From contig CAVTJL010000004.1 of the NCBI GenBank assembly GCA_963735065.1, positions 496,001 through 560,000 of the forward strand: a stretch of 64,000 nt of DNA. The letters run 5' to 3'. The translations under genes were made by a program, and so were the position numbers. The first letter of the stretch is position 1. Each line of letters begins with the position of its first letter. This document shows, piece by piece, positions 1 to 8,582 of this stretch. The notes beneath the pieces were generated by a model. That model made no database searches. It was not told where the DNA came from and saw nothing but the letters and a program-made list of their open reading frames with translations. The DNA is from CAVTJL01 sp963735065. Its GTDB lineage: Bacteria > Pseudomonadota > Alphaproteobacteria > Geminicoccales > Geminicoccaceae.

Positions 1-705
1 CTGGAGGGCGTGGTCAAGCACAACGGCCCGCTGACCGAGCCTCCTCCTTCGGTTGCCGCGCATCCGCTGGCTTCCGCCGTAGCGCTCGGCCGGCAGGCGC
101 CGATCGAGGCGCAGATCTCGGCGCTGGCCGATGACGTTGCCTACTGCAACCATGACCTCGACGACGGGCTGCGTGCCGGCTTCCTTGCCCTCGATCAGCT
201 GGAGGCCGTGCCGCTGGTCGGTCAGCTGATGGGGCAGGTGAGGGACCGTCATCCCGGGATCGAGAGCGCCCGGCTCGTCCACGAGACGAAGCGGCGCCTG
301 ATCGACAGGATGGTGGGCGACATCGTGATGGAAACGCGACGCCGCCTCGAGCGCGCCCGGCCGGCAAGCGTCGCGGAGGTCCGGGCCCAGCAGGAGCCGC
401 TGGTCGCGTTCTCGCCCGGCATGGCCGAGACCATCCAGTCGCTACGCCTTTTCTTGCAGGATCGTATGTATCGCCACTACAAGGTCAACCGCATGACCCT
501 GAAGGCGCGTCGCCTCGTCGAGGATCTCGTCGACGTCTTCATGGGTGCGCCCGAATGCCTGCCCGACGGCTGGCGCGAGCAGGCGGGATCGTCCGGCTCG
601 GCCGAGACCGCCGGCGTGGTGCGCGACTACATTGCTGGGATGACCGATCGCTATGCCCTCGACGAGCATGACCGTCTCTTCAAGCTGACCCGCTCGCGCG
701 CATGA
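1..705 (+). CDS. dgt: dGTPase-like deoxynucleotide triphosphohydrolase, 3' part (truncated by window edge)
   Basis: This is the C-terminal part of an HD-domain dNTP triphosphohydrolase, which cleaves dNTPs to nucleosides and triphosphate in the cytoplasm. The reading frame is open through the left edge, so the true start lies outside. About 234 residues remain of the roughly 390 usual for the family. The segment ADDVAYCNHDLDDGLRAG (about residues 42-59 of the fragment) matches the second metal/HD block of dGTPases, and the helical C-terminal half follows. The TGA stop overlaps the argS ATG (ATGA), so the two are translationally coupled. A dgt-argS-SPOR-nagZ order is common in alphaproteobacteria and supports the call. 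Confidence 0.9.
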   Translation: MEGVVKHNGPLTEPPPSVAAHPLASAVALGRQAPIEAQISALADDVAYCNHDLDDGLRAGFLALDQLEAVPLVGQLMGQVRDRHPGIESARLVHETKRRLIDRMVGDIVMETRRRLERARPASVAEVRAQQEPLVAFSPGMAETIQSLRLFLQDRMYRHYKVNRMTLKARRLVEDLVDVFMGAPECLPDGWREQAGSSGSAETAGVVRDYIAGMTDRYALDEHDRLFKLTRSRA

Positions 706-2450
706 ACCCGTTCGACGATGTGCTGAAGCTGCTGCAGGCGACGATCTCCGGCCTCCAGGCCGGAGGTGGCCTTCCGGCCGACCTCGACCTGTCGCGTGTG
801 GTGGTCGAGCCGCCACGTGATCCTGCCCATGGCGACGCGGCCACCAATGCCGCCCTGGTGTTGGCCAAGGCGGCGCGGCGCAAGCCGATGGACCTGGCCA
901 AGGATCTGGTGGGGCCACTTCTCGAGCATGCGGACGTGGTCGAGGCCCGGGCTGCGCCGCCCGGTTTCGTCAACCTCCGGCTCAAGCCCAGCTTCTGGCT
1001 TCGACGGATCGAGACGGTTCTAGGCGCCGGCGAGGGCTATGGCCGCACCGGCATCGGACGAGGAAGGCCGGTCAACGTCGAATACTGCTCGGCCAACCCG
1101 ACGGGGCCGCTGCATGTCGGCCATGGCCGCGGCACCGTCTATGGCGACGCGTTGGCCAATCTGCTGGCGCATGTGGGCTACGCCGTCACGCGCGAGTACT
1201 ACGTCAACGACGGAGGTGCCCAGATCGAGGCGCTCGGCCGCTCCATTCACCACCGTTATCTGGAGGCGCTCGGGCGGTCTCCCGGGCCGATCCGGGACGG
1301 GCTCTATCCGTTCAAGGAGCTCATTCCGGTGGGCCTGGCAATTGCCGAGCAGGAGGGCGATCGCTGGGCGGACCAGCCGGAGGCGGCATGGCTCGATCGC
1401 TTCGGTCGGGCCGGCGTGGCGGCAATGCTGGTGCGGATCAAGGCCGATCTCGCGGCTCTGGGCGTTCATCACGACGTCTTCACGTCCGAGCGCCGGCTGA
1501 TCGAGCAGGGGAAGATCGACGCGGCGCTGGCCCATCTCGACAGCCTAGGGCTGCTCTATACGGGCACGCTGCCGCCGCCCAAGGGCAAGCCGAGCGACGA
1601 CTGGGAGCCGGCGCCGCAGCTCCTGTTCCGGGCCACCGCCTTCGGCGATGACAGCGATCGTCCTCTCAAACGCTCGACCGGTGCCTGGACCTACTTTGCG
1701 GCCGATCTGGCCTATCATCTCGACAAGTATCGGCGTGGCGGCGAGACCATGATCGATGTCTGGGGGGCGGATCATGGCGGCTATGTCAAGCGGATGGCGG
1801 CAGCGGTTAAGGCGTTGAGCGAGGGCAGGGCGAGCTTCGATGTAAGGCTCTGCCAGCTCGTCAACCTGCTGGACGGCGGTCAGCCGCTCAAGATGTCGAA
1901 GCGTGCGGGTCGAATAGTCTGGCTTCGCGACGTCGTCGACGAGGTCGGCAAGGACGTCCTCCGCTTCATCATGCTCACCCGGCGCAACGACGCGCCGCTG
2001 GACTTCGACCTGCAAAAGGTGGTCGAGCAGTCGAAGGACAATCCGGTCTTCTACGTCCAGTATGCCCATGCGAGGATCCGCTCGGTCTTCCGCAACGCAG
2101 TGAGTGAAGGACTGGGGAGGCTGACGGAGGACCTACGGAGCGCTTCTCTGGAGCGTCTCGAGGATCCGGCCGAGCTTGCGCTGGTGCGAAGCGTGGCGAC
2201 CTTTCCAAGGACGCTCGAGGCGGCAGCCGAGCAGCATGAGCCGCATCGCGTCGCCTTTTATCTCCACGACCTCGCGAGCCTCTTCCATGCGCTCTGGACG
2301 CGCGGCAAGGAGCAGCCCGAGCTGCGTTTCCTCGTCGCCGAGGATCATGAGCTGACGAGGGCGCGCCTTGCTATGCTCGAGGCGACCCGTACCGTTCTCG
2401 CCGTCGGACTGGGCATCATCGGGGTGACGCCGGTCGACGAGCTGCACTAG
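702..2450 (+). CDS. argS: Arginyl-tRNA synthetase
   Basis: A class I aminoacyl-tRNA synthetase that charges tRNA-Arg in the cytoplasm. The 582 residues match the family length. An N-terminal additional domain (about residues 1-110) is followed by the HIGH-type signature in NPTGPLHVGHGRG (about 130-143) and the KMSKR signature in LKMSKRAG (about 396-402). The C-terminal DALR anticodon-binding region includes FYVQYAHARIRS. The ATG at 702 overlaps the dgt stop. It lies in the same directional run as the SPOR gene and nagZ, with only 10 bases to the next start. Confidence 0.97.
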   Translation: MNPFDDVLKLLQATISGLQAGGGLPADLDLSRVVVEPPRDPAHGDAATNAALVLAKAARRKPMDLAKDLVGPLLEHADVVEARAAPPGFVNLRLKPSFWLRRIETVLGAGEGYGRTGIGRGRPVNVEYCSANPTGPLHVGHGRGTVYGDALANLLAHVGYAVTREYYVNDGGAQIEALGRSIHHRYLEALGRSPGPIRDGLYPFKELIPVGLAIAEQEGDRWADQPEAAWLDRFGRAGVAAMLVRIKADLAALGVHHDVFTSERRLIEQGKIDAALAHLDSLGLLYTGTLPPPKGKPSDDWEPAPQLLFRATAFGDDSDRPLKRSTGAWTYFAADLAYHLDKYRRGGETMIDVWGADHGGYVKRMAAAVKALSEGRASFDVRLCQLVNLLDGGQPLKMSKRAGRIVWLRDVVDEVGKDVLRFIMLTRRNDAPLDFDLQKVVEQSKDNPVFYVQYAHARIRSVFRNAVSEGLGRLTEDLRSASLERLEDPAELALVRSVATFPRTLEAAAEQHEPHRVAFYLHDLASLFHALWTRGKEQPELRFLVAEDHELTRARLAMLEATRTVLAVGLGIIGVTPVDELH

Positions 2451-2460
2451 GGGAAGCGGG

Positions 2461-3592
2461 ATGCGCGCTGTGCATCACGGTCAGGAGGGCCTCGAGCCCA
2501 TGGACAGCCCCAGACATCGTATCGTCGCCGAGACCGAGCGCCCTACACTGAGCCCCTGGCGCGTCGTCGTGCCGATCCTGGTCGGCGGCGTGTTCGTGCT
2601 GTTCGGTGGCGTCGTCTACTATGCCTATGTGGATCGCGCCGGTGGCGATGCCTCGCCGCCCCTGGTGCGTGCCGAGGCCGGCCCGATCAAGGAGGCCCCC
2701 AAGGACCCGGGTGGCCTCGATGTGCCCAACCAGAACACCCGGGTCGTCGACCTGTTCGACAAGAGCACGCCTGCTCGGGTGGAGAGGCTGCAGCCGCGCG
2801 ATCCCAACGCTCCGGCGACGCTTGCGGATGTGCTGCCCACGCCGCCCGCGCCGTCCGTTGCGCCCGAGCCATCCGCCCCTCCGGCCCCGGCGCAGGGTCC
2901 TGCCGCGTCAACTCCGCCGGTTGTGACCAGCACGGCGGGTGATGCTCACGCACCTCCCGCCGCGGCATCGGCGACGACACCCGCTCCGTCCTCGACACCT
3001 GAGCCGGCTGCCTCGCCGCCGCCCGTCCTCCCGATACCCCCCCAGCTTGCTGGTTTGGAGAAGGCAACCTCTCCCGCTGGCCCGCCGGAGGCCGCCGGCA
3101 ATATGACGTCCAGCGAGACGGTGCCGGTACCCATGCCACGGCCTGTGCTGCCACCAGCCGCGAACCCTGCCGTGTCGGCGCCTTCATCACCGTCACCGTC
3201 ATCGCCGTCACCGTCAGACGTGCCCAGCGCGCCAGCCCGCACCGCCGCCGTCACCAGTCCCGCGCGCGCTTCCACCGACTACCGTCGCCCAACCGGCGCC
3301 GGTCAAGGAAGCGAGCGCGACACCGGCGGTGAGGACCGCCCCGTCAGGGGCGGGAGCGTGGCGGATCCAGCTCGTCGCGGTCAGCAGCCGCTCCTCGGCC
3401 GAAGCGGCATGGCAGGTGATACGCCAACGTCATCCGGCAATCTTGAACAATCTCAAGATGGTGATCGACGACAGCGGCGGAGCCCTGTTCCGGCTCCAGG
3501 CCGGCGGCTTCGCCGACCAAGCTGGGGCAGACCGCGTGTGTGCCCGGCTCAAGGCCGCCGGAACCGATTGCTTCGTCGTCGCCGGCCGGTGA
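2461..3592 (+). CDS. SPOR-domain cell-division protein, frameshifted as read
   Basis: A membrane-anchored SPOR protein, expected to bind denuded glycan strands at the septum. A cytoplasmic N-terminus and one membrane segment (VVVPILVGGVFVLFGGVVYY, about residues 36-55) are followed by a long Pro/Ala/Ser-rich periplasmic linker. The SPOR domain starts at AWRIQLVAVSS and ends QAGGFADQAGADRVCARLKAAGTD and lies in the +1 frame (about 3345-3592). The switch must fall between roughly 3210 and 3300, inside the Pro-rich linker, and corresponds to one extra base or two missing bases. Corrected length is about 376 residues. Start ATG 2461 follows GGGGAAGCGGG; ATG 2500 is an alternative. The TGA overlaps the nagZ GTG. 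Confidence 0.8.
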
Positions 3593-4611
3593 GCGGATCG
3601 GCGGCAACGCGGGCGGCCATCGTCGGCATCGCCGGCCCGACGCTGCTCGACGAGGAGATCGCGCTCCTTCGAGAGCTTCCGCCGGCGGGTGTCATTCTGT
3701 TCGGGCGCAACTGCAACAACAGGCAGCAGCTGGGCGCGCTTGTGGCTGCGCTCCGTGCCGCGCTGGACGATCCGGATCTACCGGTGCTGATCGATCAGGA
3801 GGGCGGGCGTGTGATGCGCCTCAGGCCGCCGGAGTGGCGTGCGCTGCCGCCCATGCGAGCCATCGGCGACCTTGCCCTGAGAGATCGCGAGGCGGGGCTC
3901 GAGGGGGCCCGGATGGTCGCTCGCCTCATCGCCCATGACCTGGGCGAGGTCGGCATCACGATCGACTGCGTGCCCGTCTTGGATCTCGGTCTTCCCGAGA
4001 CGACCTCGGCGATCGGCAACCGCGCCTTCGCGGCCGACCCTACGCTCGTCGCCGAGCTGGGCAAGGCCTTCCTCGTCGCTCTCGAGGAGGCTGGCGTCGC
4101 CGGCGTCCTCAAGCATCTGCCGGGTCACGGTCGCGCGAGGGTCGACAGCCATGTGGCCCTGCCGCACGTCGACGCGGGCCTCGAGCTGCTGCGCGCCACC
4201 GACTTCGAGCCCTTCCGGCTGCTTGCCTCGGCAAGGCTCGCCATGACCGCCCACGTCGTGTACACCGCGCTTGACCCGGAACGCCCGGCGACGCTTTCGC
4301 CTCGTGTGATCGCTGAGGTGGTTCGGGGCGAGATCGGCTTCTCCGGTGTGCTGATGAGCGATGACCTCGACATGGCGGCCCTTGCCGGGCCGCCCCGTGA
4401 GCGGGCGCTGCGTGCGCTCGCGGCGGGCTGTGATGTTGCTCTGTTCTGCCCGGGGAGGATCGAGGACACGCGGAGCGTGCTCGAGGCGGTGCCGATGCTG
4501 GCGGCCGATGTGCGGGCAAGCCTTCGCGCGGCACAGCGGCCGAAGCCGGACGTGCCTCTCGACCCCGTGAGCGACGCCGACACTCTAGAAACGCTACTCG
4601 CCGCAGCCTGA
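3589..4611 (+). CDS. nagZ: Beta-N-acetylhexosaminidase (peptidoglycan recycling)
   Basis: A glycoside hydrolase family 3 enzyme that removes N-acetylglucosamine from anhydromuropeptides during cytoplasmic murein recycling. The protein is about 340 residues, the usual size. VILFGRNCNN, IDQEGGRVMRL, KHLPGHGRARVDSH (about residues 174-187, carrying the catalytic His-Asp dyad of NagZ) and the nucleophile region VLMSDDLDM are all present. I start at GTG 3589, which overlaps the SPOR gene's TGA. Because the SPOR gene is shifted, an open frame runs upstream from here to 2461, but those upstream residues are out-of-frame SPOR sequence and not part of NagZ. Confidence 0.92.
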   Translation: MSGSAATRAAIVGIAGPTLLDEEIALLRELPPAGVILFGRNCNNRQQLGALVAALRAALDDPDLPVLIDQEGGRVMRLRPPEWRALPPMRAIGDLALRDREAGLEGARMVARLIAHDLGEVGITIDCVPVLDLGLPETTSAIGNRAFAADPTLVAELGKAFLVALEEAGVAGVLKHLPGHGRARVDSHVALPHVDAGLELLRATDFEPFRLLASARLAMTAHVVYTALDPERPATLSPRVIAEVVRGEIGFSGVLMSDDLDMAALAGPPRERALRALAAGCDVALFCPGRIEDTRSVLEAVPMLAADVRASLRAAQRPKPDVPLDPVSDADTLETLLAAA

Positions 4612-4614
4612 TCC

Positions 4615-5301
4615 ATGACCTCGCTCTCCTCCCTCGGCCAGATCATCTCGGTCTGGTTCATTCCGGCGGTGCTCGCCATCACGCTGCACGAGGCGGCGCA
4701 TGGCTGGGTGGCCGAGCGTCTGGGCGATAACACCGCCCGTATGGCCGGCCGGGTCACCTTCAATCCCATCCGCCATATCGACCCCTTCGGCACCCTTCTC
4801 CTTCCGGGCCTGCTGCTCCTGGCCGGTGCGCCCTTCCTCTTCGGCTGGGCAAAGCCCGTGCCGGTGGCCTTTCACCGGCTCCGCCATCCCAAGCGCGACA
4901 TGATCTGGGTCGCGCTGGCTGGCCCGGGGATGAACATCGCGCTCGGCATCGCAGCCGCGTTCCTGCTTCATCTCTCGGTCCAGCTGCCCGGCACCTTCGG
5001 CGACTGGGTCACTCTCAACCTGCAGAACGCGGTGATCGCCAACGTCGTGCTCGCCGCCTTCAACATGCTGCCCATCCTGCCGCTCGACGGCGGCAGGGTT
5101 GTCGCCGGGCTTCTGCCCGACAGCCTGGCGCGGCGCTACGCGCAGAGCGAGCGCTATGGGCTCCTCATCCTTTTGGGCATCGCGTTCCTGATCCCCATGG
5201 TGGCGGCCCAGTTCGGCGTGGCGATCAATCCCCTGGCGCAGATCCTTCTGCCTGTGATCAACGCGGCCTACACCTTTCTCATGCATCTGGCGGGATGGTG
5301 A
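4615..5301 (+). CDS. Site-2-protease-like M50 metallopeptidase, integral membrane
   Basis: An intramembrane zinc metalloprotease of the small M50 branch, 228 residues with about six hydrophobic segments. HEAAH (about residues 25-29) is the HExxH zinc site, in the first membrane helix, and NMLPILPLDGGRV (about 148-160) carries the NxxPxxPLDGG motif with the third zinc ligand Asp. It lacks the PDZ domain of RseP. It follows nagZ by three bases and precedes scpA by seven, so it is probably cotranscribed with them. This position is common in alphaproteobacteria. Its substrate cannot be read from the sequence. Confidence 0.9.
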   Translation: MTSLSSLGQIISVWFIPAVLAITLHEAAHGWVAERLGDNTARMAGRVTFNPIRHIDPFGTLLLPGLLLLAGAPFLFGWAKPVPVAFHRLRHPKRDMIWVALAGPGMNIALGIAAAFLLHLSVQLPGTFGDWVTLNLQNAVIANVVLAAFNMLPILPLDGGRVVAGLLPDSLARRYAQSERYGLLILLGIAFLIPMVAAQFGVAINPLAQILLPVINAAYTFLMHLAGW

Positions 5302-5308
5302 GGACGGC

Positions 5309-6043
5309 GTGGCGACCGAGGAGGCCCATGGCTTCGTCGTCGACCTCGAAGGCTTTGAAGGGCCGCTCGATCTTCTCCTCGAGCTCGCCCGCGCCCAGCG
5401 GGTCGATCTGAAGCGCATCTCGATCCTCGCCCTGGCCGAGCAGTATCTGACCTATCTTCAGGAGGCACGTGCGGCGCGGCTCGAGATCGCCGCCGAGTAT
5501 CTCGTGATGGCGGCATGGCTCGCCTACCTGAAGTCGCAGCTGCTGTTGCCCGTGCTCGATCGTGTCGGCGACGACGCGGAGGCGATCGCCCAGGCCCTCA
5601 CCGATCGGCTGCGGCGCCTCGAGGCCATCCGACGAGCCGTGGAGCAGCTTCAGGAGCGTCCCCAGCTCGGCCGCGAGCGACTGGCACGTGGCGCCGAGGA
5701 GCCCCTGCCGGTTCAGGTGGAGCCGCGCTACCGGGCGACCCTCTCCGAGCTCCTCGCCGCCTATGGCCGCCTCCGCGCCCGGCGGACGACGGCCGAGATC
5801 CGTCTGCCGCAGCGCTCCCTTCTTACGGTGGAGGCGGCGATCGCACGCATCGCACGGATGCTCACCGGCCACGACTGGCGCGAGTTCCGGGTGTTTCTCC
5901 CGACCGGCCTCGAGGCCGGGCTGGAGCATCGGGCGGCGGTCGCGGCAAGCTTGATCGCGAGCCTCGAGCTGGCGCGGCAGGGCGTGATCGACGTGCAGCA
6001 GACGGGACCCTTCGGTCCCCTCATGGTCAGGCGGCGCGGATGA
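5309..6043 (+). CDS. scpA: Segregation and condensation protein A (kleisin)
   Basis: The kleisin subunit of the SMC-ScpAB condensin complex for chromosome compaction and segregation. The 244 residues begin from a GTG (MATEEAHGFVVDLEGFEGPLDLLLELAR), and the FEGPLDLLL motif at residues 15-23 is diagnostic of ScpA. The middle part is helical and charged, and the C-terminus (LLTVEAAIARIARMLTGHDWREF onward) has the winged-helix pattern. The TGA overlaps the scpB ATG (ATGA), indicating coupled translation of the two partners. Confidence 0.95.
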   Translation: MATEEAHGFVVDLEGFEGPLDLLLELARAQRVDLKRISILALAEQYLTYLQEARAARLEIAAEYLVMAAWLAYLKSQLLLPVLDRVGDDAEAIAQALTDRLRRLEAIRRAVEQLQERPQLGRERLARGAEEPLPVQVEPRYRATLSELLAAYGRLRARRTTAEIRLPQRSLLTVEAAIARIARMLTGHDWREFRVFLPTGLEAGLEHRAAVAASLIASLELARQGVIDVQQTGPFGPLMVRRRG

Positions 6044-6573
6044 GTGAGGTCGATCCTCAAGCCGTTGTCGAGGCGCTCCTCTTCGCGTCGAGCGAGCCAC
6101 TGACCGAGGCCGAGATTCAAGCGGTGCTGGGCGGCCTTGGCGCCGCCGGGGACGTGCTCGAGCGATTGCAGCAGCACTATGCCGGGCGGGGCGTCAGGCT
6201 GGAGCGCCATGCGCGAGGCTGGGCATTCCGCACCGCACCCGAGCTCGCGCCCTACCTGACACGTGTCCTGCGGCCGACCCGGCGGCTGGGCAAGGCTGCG
6301 CTCGAGGCGTTGGCGATCATTGCCTATCAGCAGCCCGTGACGCGGGCCGAGATCGAGGCCGTGCGGGGCGTGACGCTCGCCAAGGGCACGCTCGATGTGC
6401 TGGTCGAGGCGGGCTTCGTGGCACCTCGGGGGCGGCGCGAGACGCCCGGCCGGCCCGTCACGTGGGTCACCACGCCGGCCTTCCTCGATCATTTCGGCAT
6501 GGCATCCTTGGGTGATCTGCCACGCCTCGAGGAGCTCGAGGCGGCGGGCCTCTTCACGAGCGAGGAGGAGTAG
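6040..6573 (+). CDS. scpB: Segregation and condensation protein B
   Basis: The winged-helix partner of ScpA in the SMC-ScpAB complex. The 177 residues are slightly shorter than many homologues. VEALLFASSEPLTEAEI at the N-terminus, followed by LGKAALEALAIIAYQQPVTRAEIEAVRGV (about residues 85-113), is characteristic. The start ATG at 6040 overlaps the scpA stop. Downstream, instead of tatA, there is an ABC ATPase gene after a 49-base gap. Confidence 0.95.
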   Translation: MSEVDPQAVVEALLFASSEPLTEAEIQAVLGGLGAAGDVLERLQQHYAGRGVRLERHARGWAFRTAPELAPYLTRVLRPTRRLGKAALEALAIIAYQQPVTRAEIEAVRGVTLAKGTLDVLVEAGFVAPRGRRETPGRPVTWVTTPAFLDHFGMASLGDLPRLEELEAAGLFTSEEE

Positions 6574-6622
6574 CGGCAGCCCTCATGCACGGCGTGTGCC
6601 CGGCCGGCCCGGCGATGTCGAG

Positions 6623-7693
6623 ATGCCGGTAGCCGCTGACGCTCGAAGGGAGCCCGGCCTCGAGATTCGGTGCCTGAGACATCGCTACGGCGACAGGCAG
6701 GTCCTGGCGGGCGTCAGTCTCGCCGTGCGGCCGGGCGAGATCCACTGCCTTCTGGGGCCCTCCGGCTGCGGCAAGACCACGACCCTCCGGCTCATCGCCG
6801 GACTTGATCGCGTCCAGGAGGGTCGTGTCCTGATCGGCGGCCGTCTGGTCGCTGCGCCGGGGCTCGCCATGCCGCCCGAAGAGCGTCGCGTCGGGCTCAT
6901 GTTCCAGGACTTCGCGCTTTTCCCGCATCTCACCGTCGCCGAGAACGTGGCCTTCGGCTTGGCGCGGCACGAGCGTCGCGGGCGATCGGGGAAGGTCGCC
7001 GCGCTCCTGGAGCGCGTGGACATGACCGGGCATGCCCGAGCCTTTCCGGGAACCCTGTCGGGCGGCGAGCAGCAGCGCGTGGCGTTGGCTCGGGCGCTGG
7101 CTCCGGAGCCCGATCTGATGCTGCTGGACGAGGCCTTCTCGGCGCTCGACACAGGGCTCCGCGGTGAGCTTCGCGACGAGGTCTTGGGTCTCCTCAGGGA
7201 GACAGGCACGCCCACCTTGCTCGTCACGCACGATCCAGGCGAGGCAGCGTTGGCGGCTGATCGCCTTCACGCCATGCGCGACGGTCGGATCGTCCAGAGC
7301 GGCACGGCCGCCGAGCTCTATGCGCGGCCAGCCGACGCGTTCGTGGCGGGCTTCTTCGGATCCGTGCACCGGTTCCACGGCCGGGTCGGGCGCGGTCGCG
7401 TGGAGACGACGCTGGGAAGCGTCGAGACCGAAGGGCTTCCCGACGGCACGTCGGTGGAGCTGGTCGTTCGGTCGGAGGGCATAGGGCTGAGGCCGCCCGG
7501 GCCCGATCCGGCACGGCGTGCGAGGGTGATCGAGCAGCGAGACCTCGGCCGCTCCTGCCTGGTCCGGATCGAGCTCGCAGATGGCAGGGTCATCGGCGTC
7601 CCGACGGTGCGTCCGAGTGTTGCGGAGGAGGGGCAAGCGCTGGATATCGCGCTGGACCCGCGCCATGTCTTCGTGTACCCCGCCGCGGGCTGA
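6623..7693 (+). CDS. FbpC/PotA-type ABC transporter ATP-binding protein, orphan
   Basis: The ATPase subunit of a solute importer of the iron(III)/polyamine/sulfate class, 356 residues. It has Walker A GPSGCGKTT (about residues 43-51), signature LSGGEQQRVALARAL (about 145-159), Walker B LMLLDEAFSALD, switch His in LLVTHD, and a C-terminal TOBE-like region (about 240-356). No permease or binding protein is adjacent, so it is an orphan here. I used ATG 6623; GTG 6596 in the same frame is possible, and neither has a strong ribosome site. Ferric iron is only the family's most common substrate. Confidence 0.88.
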   Translation: MPVAADARREPGLEIRCLRHRYGDRQVLAGVSLAVRPGEIHCLLGPSGCGKTTTLRLIAGLDRVQEGRVLIGGRLVAAPGLAMPPEERRVGLMFQDFALFPHLTVAENVAFGLARHERRGRSGKVAALLERVDMTGHARAFPGTLSGGEQQRVALARALAPEPDLMLLDEAFSALDTGLRGELRDEVLGLLRETGTPTLLVTHDPGEAALAADRLHAMRDGRIVQSGTAAELYARPADAFVAGFFGSVHRFHGRVGRGRVETTLGSVETEGLPDGTSVELVVRSEGIGLRPPGPDPARRARVIEQRDLGRSCLVRIELADGRVIGVPTVRPSVAEEGQALDIALDPRHVFVYPAAG

Positions 7694-8036
7694 GTCGGGG
7701 GGTTGGCGGCGTTGCGCCGGCCTACCGTTTCTGCGAGAGTCACAAGCCGCCTGGGTGCTACGTCGGTCTTGGCGGTCTCCTCTCGGGGCGGTGACGCCGG
7801 CATGGCGAGGATCGAGGCCGCCCGGTTCTGGGCTCCTGCGGATCGTGCGGCCCCAGGCGATCGCGGTCTTCGTCTTGGTGAGGAGGGAGGCGGAGGCCAG
7901 GCGCAATGAGGTCGCTGCTAGCGCGACTGTCGTTGGGCTGAGCGTCCGGAGGCTCGGCATCATGACCGGGCCAAGGATCGAGGAGGATGGCCCGGTAATA
8001 CGTTGATCGTGCCGGGGACGTCGGGAGCGGGTTGGG
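7694..8036 (+). other. Intergenic stretch where tatA would be expected; no gene recognised
   Basis: 343 bases between the orphan ABC ATPase and tatB. In many relatives tatA sits directly upstream of tatB. Here I could find no TatA-like amphipathic start (such as MGxxSxxHLLI) in any frame. Short open frames exist on both strands but have no recognisable motif or good ribosome site. It may hold decayed sequence or the tatB promoter. Confidence 0.6.
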
Positions 8037-8579
8037 ATGTTCGATATCGGCTGGTCCGAGATGGCCGTGATCCTTGTGGTGGCGCTTGTCGTCATCGGGC
8101 CCAAGGACCTGCCCAAGGTGGCTCGGCAGCTCGGCAAGTGGAGCGGGAAGGCCCGCTCGATGGCGCGCGAGTTCCAACGCTCGCTCGAGGACATGGCGCG
8201 CGAGGCGGAGCTCGATGACATCAAGAATGAGCTTCAGAAGGTCCAGCGCGGGGGCCTATCGCAGACCATCCGAGACACTGTCGATCCCGGCGGGGAGATC
8301 GAGAAGGCGTTCGATGTGAGCGACATCGATCGCCCATCGCCCAAGCCGCTGGAGGCACCGAAGCCCGAGGCCGAGGCGTCTGCAGCCTCCGAGAGCTCCC
8401 AGCCGATCCAGGCGGCTGCCGAGCCCAACACCATTGAGAGCCATGTCGAGCACGTGCCGCCCGAGCACGGCGCCGTCGAGACCCAAGTCGAGCCCGCGCA
8501 GCCCGAGCCGTCGCCGACCATCCCAGGCCGTAGTGACGTCGCGGAAGAGCGCGCTGTCGACGCCGTTCAAAAGAGCTGA
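8037..8579 (+). CDS. tatB: Twin-arginine translocase subunit TatB
   Basis: The substrate-receptor partner of TatC in the Tat export complex of the inner membrane, 180 residues. The N-terminus MFDIGWSEMAVILVVALVVIGPKDLPKVAR is the canonical TatB membrane helix, hinge and start of the amphipathic helix, with Glu8 and the GPKDLP hinge. A charged helix (about residues 30-75) is followed by a long acidic, Pro/Glu/Ala-rich tail. Start ATG 8037 follows GGGAGCGGGTTGGG. The gap to the tatC GTG is only three bases. Confidence 0.95.
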   Translation: MFDIGWSEMAVILVVALVVIGPKDLPKVARQLGKWSGKARSMAREFQRSLEDMAREAELDDIKNELQKVQRGGLSQTIRDTVDPGGEIEKAFDVSDIDRPSPKPLEAPKPEAEASAASESSQPIQAAAEPNTIESHVEHVPPEHGAVETQVEPAQPEPSPTIPGRSDVAEERAVDAVQKS

Positions 8580-8582
8580 GCC

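Noticed and set aside
2461..4611. A 716-residue SPOR-NagZ fusion protein
   Set aside because: The middle third is out-of-frame SPOR sequence with Arg-rich nonsense; the real SPOR domain and nagZ start lie in the neighbouring frame and at GTG 3589.
7703..7909. A 68-residue frame in the tatA position
   Set aside because: No amphipathic TatA-like helix, membrane segment or Tat motif; no ribosome site.
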